Shown: piece after piece, positions 58,924 through 64,000 of the stretch
How positions within the stretch are numbered: position 1 is the stretch's first letter
Layout of the letters: each line of letters begins with the position of its first letter
Origin: Agarophyton chilense
Taxonomy: Eukaryota; Rhodophyta; Florideophyceae; Gracilariales; Gracilariaceae
Direction of reading: 5' to 3'
NCBI GenBank assembly: GCA_030374765.1
Contig: JARGXX010000006.1
Location: 496,001 to 560,000 of the forward strand
Length of the DNA stretch: 64,000 nt
The notes under the pieces: generated by a model
The model's input: the letters and a program-made list of their open reading frames with translations, nothing else
What the model was told of the DNA's origin: nothing
Database searches by the model: none
Program-made: the position numbers and the translations under genes

Positions 58924-60044
58924 TCAGAAGGACGACTTTCCACCTTTCCTGGCCTTAACATCGGTGCGTTTCCTCTTCGCATTGCCCGGTTTGGAAGACA
59001 CGGTTGATGAATTTTCATCCTTCCTACTTCCCAAGCGAGTTATTACGCTCTGGTGGGATTGAAAAATTGCATATAAGGCAGTTTGGACTTTCTGACCGAC
59101 GATATTTTCAATGTCCTCCCTCGTATAGTGAGCAGCAGAGGTCGAAGGGGCAAAAGGGAGATTCCGTATGACTGTAACGGCGTTATACAGGTTTCGACGA
59201 CATCTGCGGGAAGGTTGAAGGAGCTCGTTGGTGGAAAGAGTTGGGCTGGTCTTTGAGCGAGTGTTTGTAACATGTCCCTCCAACTCAACGACCGCTTCAT
59301 TGATCTTTCTCTCCGTTAACAAAAGCTTTTCTTTCGTCAAATTATGATTATCGCGCCTCGAAATCTTAAGGTGAGGATTCGATAGCATTTCACGGAGGTT
59401 GGTTACGGACTCCTGAAACTTCACAAGATTCACGTGTTGCTGGGTATCCCAAGTGTCACTTCCAATTCTCATGCAAGCTTTGGTGAGAAAGATGAGTTGT
59501 AGTTTGGCATTGGTCAACGTCTCCTCACTCAAAGATGAATTGTTGAGTGGAGTTATTTCGAGAACTTCTCCAACCTGAGATGAGAATAAGAGTCCACTAT
59601 GCATGAGATTATCGGCAGGCGAGCTGCATAAAAGTGATACGAAGCTAGCTAGAGGCTCATCCTTATGTCGATGGCAGTTTGTACCACGATTGAAGGAAGA
59701 AATCAAACGAGAAAAAAAGCAAGTGGAGGGTCGACTGCGACAAGTTCAACGATTTTGCACACCGGTTTCACTTGGTCTTCCTGCTTGTAATCAACAATTC
59801 TTTTTTTCTGGGCTTCGTCGACCACGGATTTCTGAGCACTACGCAAAGCTATGTCAAACAGCTGTAGACCTAGAGTTGCAAAGATTGTTTGGTAACGACG
59901 ATCGGTGTCCTTCTTGGCAGCAGTAGAAATAGTATCTCCTCATCGAAAAACGTTGCCGCGCCATTCTTGAAGATCCTTGGTCGGATCAAACTTTGGCGGG
60001 TCTCTCGGATTGAAATACATAACAGCTCCTGACCCTGGGCCCAT
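58924..60044 (-). pseudogene. gag: Copia Gag, broken
   Basis: Starts at the ATG at 60044 with MGPGSGAVMYFNPRDPPKFD. After TGA at 59940-59942 it continues DTISTAAKKDTDRRYQTIFA, TLGLQLFDIALRSAQKSVVD. After another frame change the block 59706-58924 follows (HKDEPLASFVSLLCSSPADN, and a basic Lys/Arg-rich end KRKRTDVKARKGGKSSF). The layout and the WRG/RRW motif match the gag at 63096 (+). There is no zinc knuckle; the basic tail may bind RNA instead. Confidence 0.65.
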
Positions 60045-60049
60045 AAATA

Positions 60050-60233
60050 TGGTAAGCAGTCGTACGCAGAGCGAGGGAGCTGTCGGTCTAATGTCTAGTA
60101 TGTGCTTGTAACGCGCCGTGGAACCGAGGAAGATGGAACGGGCACAAGGTGTCCCTCCTTGCTCCTCTGTCTCCAGTGTCTCGAGATGGACCAAGGGTGA
60201 GGTTTAGTATGCAGCGCCCGCGGCATTATGCCA
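60050..60233 (-). repeat. Right (5') LTR of the copia element
   Basis: Partner of 53314-53497, abutting the Gag start. On the plus strand it begins TGGTAAGCAGTCGTACG and ends ATTATGCCA. Confidence 0.68.
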
Positions 60234-60419
60234 GGTGGCGATCCTGTATTGCACAAGCCCACCATCAATGTAACGAGGGTGAGTACAAAAGAAACATTGT
60301 CTAAACATTATATAAAAAATTACCACCATGCCAACCGCGTCTGAAAAGGCTTCCAAATTCACAAGTTATGTATAAGACAGTCTCCAGAGCCAATCAAAAA
60401 TATAGGACTACTTCTTTGT

Positions 60420-60711
60420 TTGCTTGTCAGACACTACAATAATCGTTTAATACTTCGTTTGAACACCCTGCTTTGCCAACACAGCAATGCAGGGACGCTG
60501 TTTACTGTGAATAAGGTGCAGCACTTCCTCACCCAATTTGTTTTACACCTCAAGTATAACCGTATCAAACTCTTCGGCAGGGATAAATTGGCGCGCGGCA
60601 TAGTAGAATCGATGAAAAAACCGCCGACAAGTTCTCAATGGGGTTCAGACCCGGTGCAAGACTAGGCCAATCCATAAACTTAATTTCTTTTGAGTAAAAC
60701 AGCTTTTGGAG
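60420..60711 (-). pseudogene. Tc1/mariner transposase remnant, split by a pogo insertion
   Basis: The minus strand reads KLFYSKEIKFMDWPSLAPGL, then NPIENLSAVFSS, the Tc1/mariner DWPxxSPDLNPIENLW signature, with a frame change inside. The upstream part of the same protein (ATMDALPPYQFHNCICF) lies on the far side of the pogo element near 62686-62760. A different copy from the one at 10420. Confidence 0.65.
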
Positions 60712-60713
60712 TA

Positions 60714-62683
60714 CAGCGTTCCCCCGCTATGAGCATTAACTTTTGGGAGAAGCCCATTTTATACGCATAGCGAAGTTATGGCGCTAACGAGAGAGATTTT
60801 CATTGTGTATGAAAAAGGTCAGCAATGGTCGGCTGCTTCAGACGGGCCTTTTTCTCGAGTCTCAGCTCCCTCTGGCAAACTAAAAAGACCTTTTTGAATT
60901 TGTTGTTCATTCTACCAAGGCGATCCAAGACAGCCTTTGCCACTGCGAGACCATTTAACTGCTCGTCAATACTGTACCCACTCTCCTCCTCCTCACATTC
61001 AGTTTCAACTGCGTCCACAACTTCCACACCAGCAATTAACAGACCTTGATTTTCAATAGAAACCTCCTCCGTAATAATGTCCTCTTCCTCTGGGTTCAAT
61101 ATATTTTCTATACCCATCCTACTGTGCTAAAAACTATGTTCCGTAACATCTCTCAAAAGTTGAGAACGGAGTTCATTTTGGATACTGTTCTGAAAAGTAC
61201 TGCTTCGAACATCACCCTCTTCAGAGCAATGATCTAAGCAGTTCTGTATGGTAGAAGCCGGTAGAACATCCCACTCCTCTCGAACCCAACGCATTTCTGT
61301 TAATATGTCGACGTTGTATATTGATTTCCGTCCAGCATCGATATTGTCAAACACTCTGAACAGTAATCGACGGCGGTATTTTGCTTTCAATGAAGCGATA
61401 ATCCCTGTATCAAGCGGCTGTACGCGGCTAGTTGTGTTCAGAGAAAGGAACTTAATGTACATATTCCGCAGTTCAGAAACCACATCTGCACCCCAACTTC
61501 TGCACCCCAACTTCTGCACGCCCATGCGCTGAGCAGTTATCGAGAAACAACAGAATTTTAAGCCCTTAAGTCCTTCAAATATACACATCCAGTCGTTTCA
61601 GCCAAGCGAAGACAGAACTTGCGTCATCTAAGCCTTGCTGTTGGAACGGGGCTCCAACGCGTGACCGACAACCATAAGACGGTACTACTCCGTGCCGTCC
61701 TCATTACAATAGGCCAGAAATGTGATCCTCGTTTTATCCTTCTTGAAGCCTGCCGTCGGTTTGCTTGAAAGCCACCATCCGGGCGGCTGTCTGTAAAAGA
61801 GTCCAAACTCATCCGCATTCCAAACATCGGATGGGCTGTACGTGGAGATCTTTTACCGTATACCCGGAAGGGCAGCAGCCAAGCCGTTGTTACTTGCACT
61901 TAAAGCTCTCCCGTGTATACGGCGAAGCCGAACGTTGTATCGCTTCTGGAAACGGTTTATCCAACCGTGAGAGAACTTTAAAGACAGACGTTCATTTGAC
62001 GGGAGATGTAAGTTCGCCTCCGTTTGTAGTCTCTCGGCGTAATTCCGAACAATCGGTCCATTTAGTTGTACTCCATGAGCGTTTTTATCACAGAGCCAAG
62101 TAAACAGTGCTGCTTCAAGGCGTGGAGCGGCAGGGGTACGATGCTCCTTAAAAAGAAGTGCACATCGTGTTTCGGAATGCTTGCAGTGCGGCGGTGGAGG
62201 ACAAAATGCGTGAAATTGTTGCTTGGCTTGGAGTTTCTTTAAGTCGGAATTGTTGGTTTTCCCAGGCAGCAAGGGCTTTCTGTGAGAATTTATGACCGAG
62301 ATCGACACGCCTTTTGTGTTCGGCTACGATTTGTTATCGTTGTCGAATGGTCAGCGCTCGCATCATTTTGGGACCATGCCAGTGGAAAGGGGGCTGGGAA
62401 TGGCGAAACTAGAAGCAAAGCTTAGCAAGTGGATATAAGTTAAATCCTTGCAGAGACGATTTGAAATATCAAATGAGAAAACTATGCATTGATGTCAGGG
62501 TCAACTAGCGAAATTTTTAATGAAAACACAGAGTTACTTTCAAAAGCGGTATGCATGTATGCATCATGCATAATGGCGGGGACTCCGGCTCCGAATCGAC
62601 GTCTCTCTCCCCGGAGCCGAGATCTGTATGCGCATATCCGAGTTATGCACATAACGAGACATGACCATAACGGGGAAACACTG
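60714..62683 (-). mobile_element. pogo/Tigger DNA transposon with TIRs
   Basis: A 1970-bp element. The left end CAGCGTTCCCCCGCTATG (60714) and the inverse of the right end CAGTGTTTCCCCGTTATG (62683) form terminal inverted repeats matching 18 of 23 bases. TA dinucleotides at 60712-60713 and 62684-62685 are the expected target duplication. It contains one decayed transposase gene on the minus strand. Confidence 0.85.
60800..62308 (-). pseudogene. pogo/Tigger transposase, broken
   Basis: The N-terminal CENP-B/Tc5-type DNA-binding region is encoded at 62308-61853 (RLEAALFTWLCDKNAHGVQL, NGPIVRNYAERLQTEANLHL, LKFSHGWINRFQKRYNVRLR). The DDE domain follows: NADEFGLFYRQPPGWW; then LSLNTTSRVQPLDTGIIASL and KAKYRRRLLF (about 61440-61360). 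An acidic C-terminus (EEEDIITEEVSIENQ, VETECEEEESG) ends at 60800 with QPTIADLF, which resembles a PCNA-binding PIP box as described for pogo transposase. The frame is broken by a TAG near 61690, frame changes and a duplicated CTTCTGCACCCCAA motif near 61500. Inactive as read. Confidence 0.82.
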
Positions 62684-62790
62684 TAGTCAGAAACATATAC
62701 AGTTGTGGAATTGATAAGGCGGTAGAGCATCCATGGTTGCCTTATGAATTTAATGTGATATATTGAAAAGCACAGTGTTTTGCATTAAGC

Positions 62791-62916
62791 AAACCTGATC
62801 GGGCTACAGGGCCCATTGCGATTATCACCACGAAACCTGATCGGGCTATAGGGCCCGTTGCGATTATCAGCACGACACCTGATCGGGATGTATCGCCAAT
62901 TGCTATTATTAGCACG
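62791..62916. repeat. Three tandem 42-bp units
   Basis: Units at 62791-62832, 62833-62874 and 62875-62916 each begin with A(A/C)ACCTGATCGGG and end near ATTATCAnCACG. The first two are almost identical, the third diverged. The 42-bp period keeps a minus-strand frame open (ARSG...IIA repeats) but I do not think it is coding. Confidence 0.8.
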
Positions 62917-63095
62917 AAACGACAGTCAGTGCCCAAGCGAGCAGGCACATGCACATGACGAAGAGAAAAAAAGAAGACCTAACCTTAGGTTAAGGAAACA
63001 GAGGTGAGACCGCGGAGAGAGCGAGCGGAACCGAGCGTTGTGCTGAATCTTATCTTCGCCTATCCCAGACTCTGTAGATACACCCCATTGTTAAT

Positions 63096-64000
63096 ATGAA
63101 TAGTAACGTTGACCGAAACGTTACAGTTATGGGCCCAGAAGGGTTTGTATCTGCGACATCTATCAGCACATTTAACAACGCGCCGAGATTCGTTACTAAT
63201 GTTACCTCTAAAGTTCGCTACCGAGATACAGTAAGACGATGGATGAGAATGGTGAAGCAATTTCCCAAAGTTGACAAGAATTGGAAAGCCATATGTGAGG
63301 GTGCTGGCCATATCATTTACATGGCATGTGATGAGACCGCCCGACACCTACTGAAGAAAGTGGAAACGTCGGGAATATTATCGTTGGATGGGATGCAAGA
63401 AGATTCTGGAAATGAAGAAATGACTGAAGCTATCCTCCACGGAATTTCCAAAGACAGTCCAACGGAATCCATCAAAAGAGAGGTTAATATATTGACCGCG
63501 ATTCAAAAATGTGAACGGATGGACAATGAGCAAGTGTCCTCGTTTTCTAGCAGATTTACCGGAGCTGTCGCGAGCTATGCCAATCACGCTGCTGGTATCA
63601 GTGACGCAACGAGCAGACAATTTGCTTTATTGATACTTTGGAATGCCAAGCCAACCCTAGACACAATGAATTATTTTTTCTTTCAGCTCACATCATCAAA
63701 CATTTCTGCGCAATAGCAGCCCATGACTCAACTACCTGTATTAGAGAGTGAACTAAAACCATTCTCTGATCTCTTAAATTCTGCAGATGACAGCACTGAT
63801 GCTGAGTACAAGCCCTTGAAGATCAAAGTGAAGGATTCCATGAAGAAGATACAAGACCAACCTTCGTGCAATGTTCCGATGTTCACCATGGAGAATGCAT
63901 CTGAATACCTATCCCATGTGAATGACATGCAGCCGAAGATAAAATTATCAACGCAAGATAGAGTTCAGACTTGCATGCTTGGAAAGAGGAATGAGACAGT
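63096..64000 (+). pseudogene. gag: Copia-type Gag, running off the window
   Basis: From the ATG at 63096 the frame encodes MNSNVDRNVTVMGPEGFV, then YRDTVRRWMRMVKQFPKVDK, ESIKREVNILTAIQKCERMD, and VSSFSSRFTGAVASYANHAA, a gag-like helical domain. A TAG at 63714-63716 is followed in the same frame by at least 90 more codons (ESELKPFSDLLNSADDSTDA...) to the window edge. Its start resembles that of the copia Gag at 60044 (-), including the WRG/RRW position. It could be an intact short Gag with a leaky stop or a decaying copy; the rest lies outside the window. Confidence 0.5.

Larger units (their letters stand above)
53314..60233 (-). mobile_element. Old Ty1/copia element with an antisense ORF
   Basis: LTR-like direct repeats of 184 bp (53314-53497 and 60050-60233, 25 differences, about 86% identity) enclose, on the minus strand, gag, protease, integrase and reverse transcriptase/RNase H. 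Integrase before reverse transcriptase is the copia order. The first Gag codon is six bases inside the right LTR. Between RNase H (ending near 54970) and the left LTR, about 1.4 kb carries the H3-tail ORF on the opposite strand. No target duplication was found, so the repeats could be parts of two insertions. All frames are broken. Confidence 0.7.

Noticed and set aside
1..64000. tRNA, rRNA and CRISPR features
   Set aside because: I saw no tRNA B-box with a foldable cloverleaf, no rRNA-like block and no spaced short repeats.

Overview
This is eukaryotic nuclear DNA. The evidence is a consensus TATA box (TATAAAAG) 100-130 bases ahead of both clean genes, a WD40 gene related to plant TSET/TPLATE subunits, and dense nested LTR retrotransposons and DNA transposons of eukaryotic type. 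The two intact-looking genes are intronless. My best guess is a multicellular alga, perhaps a florideophyte red alga; this is inference from gene style and is not proven by the sequence. I saw no rRNA, tRNA or CRISPR.

Layout. Bases 1-3.75 kb are non-coding with a foldback repeat. A type III alkylsulfatase gene (3889-5919, +) and a small secreted protein gene (7223-7753, -) are the only two convincing intact host genes. Bases 8-15.4 kb are AT-rich and hold remnants of a Tc1/mariner transposase and of a transposase carrying an LHADNC-type motif. Bases 15.5-19.8 kb hold a decayed Plavaka/KDZ-like transposase facing a second, unrecognised gene. Bases 19984-31732 are a complete, recent Ty3/gypsy element with 916-bp LTRs, a 5-bp target duplication, primer site, polypurine tract, gag, a pol with two TGA codons, a separate chromodomain ORF and a long antisense ORF. 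Bases 32-35.7 kb hold broken unknown genes. Bases 35.7-38.7 kb hold a broken TTRAY1/TWD40-1-like WD40 gene, and 41.2-42.2 kb a protein-kinase pseudogene.

From 43.4 to 53.2 kb lies a second, much older Ty3 element on the minus strand. It carries a decayed version of the same antisense ORF and the same separate chromodomain. A solo LTR of the younger family and a 270-bp solo LTR of another family have inserted into it, each with a perfect 5-bp target duplication. From 53.3 to 60.2 kb lies an old Ty1/copia element (minus) flanked by 184-bp LTR-like repeats about 86% identical. On the opposite strand, between its RNase H region and its left LTR, is an ORF that begins with a copy of the histone H3 N-terminal tail. 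A pogo/Tigger element with TIRs and TA duplication (60714-62683) sits inside a Tc1/mariner remnant. The right edge (63096 onward) begins another gag.

The two retroelement types share a theme: an antisense ORF between pol and the 3' LTR. In the Ty3 lineage it is conserved between a young and an old element, so it was probably a real gene. The chromodomain ORF and the H3-tail ORF both point to chromatin, but any functional link between them is inference.
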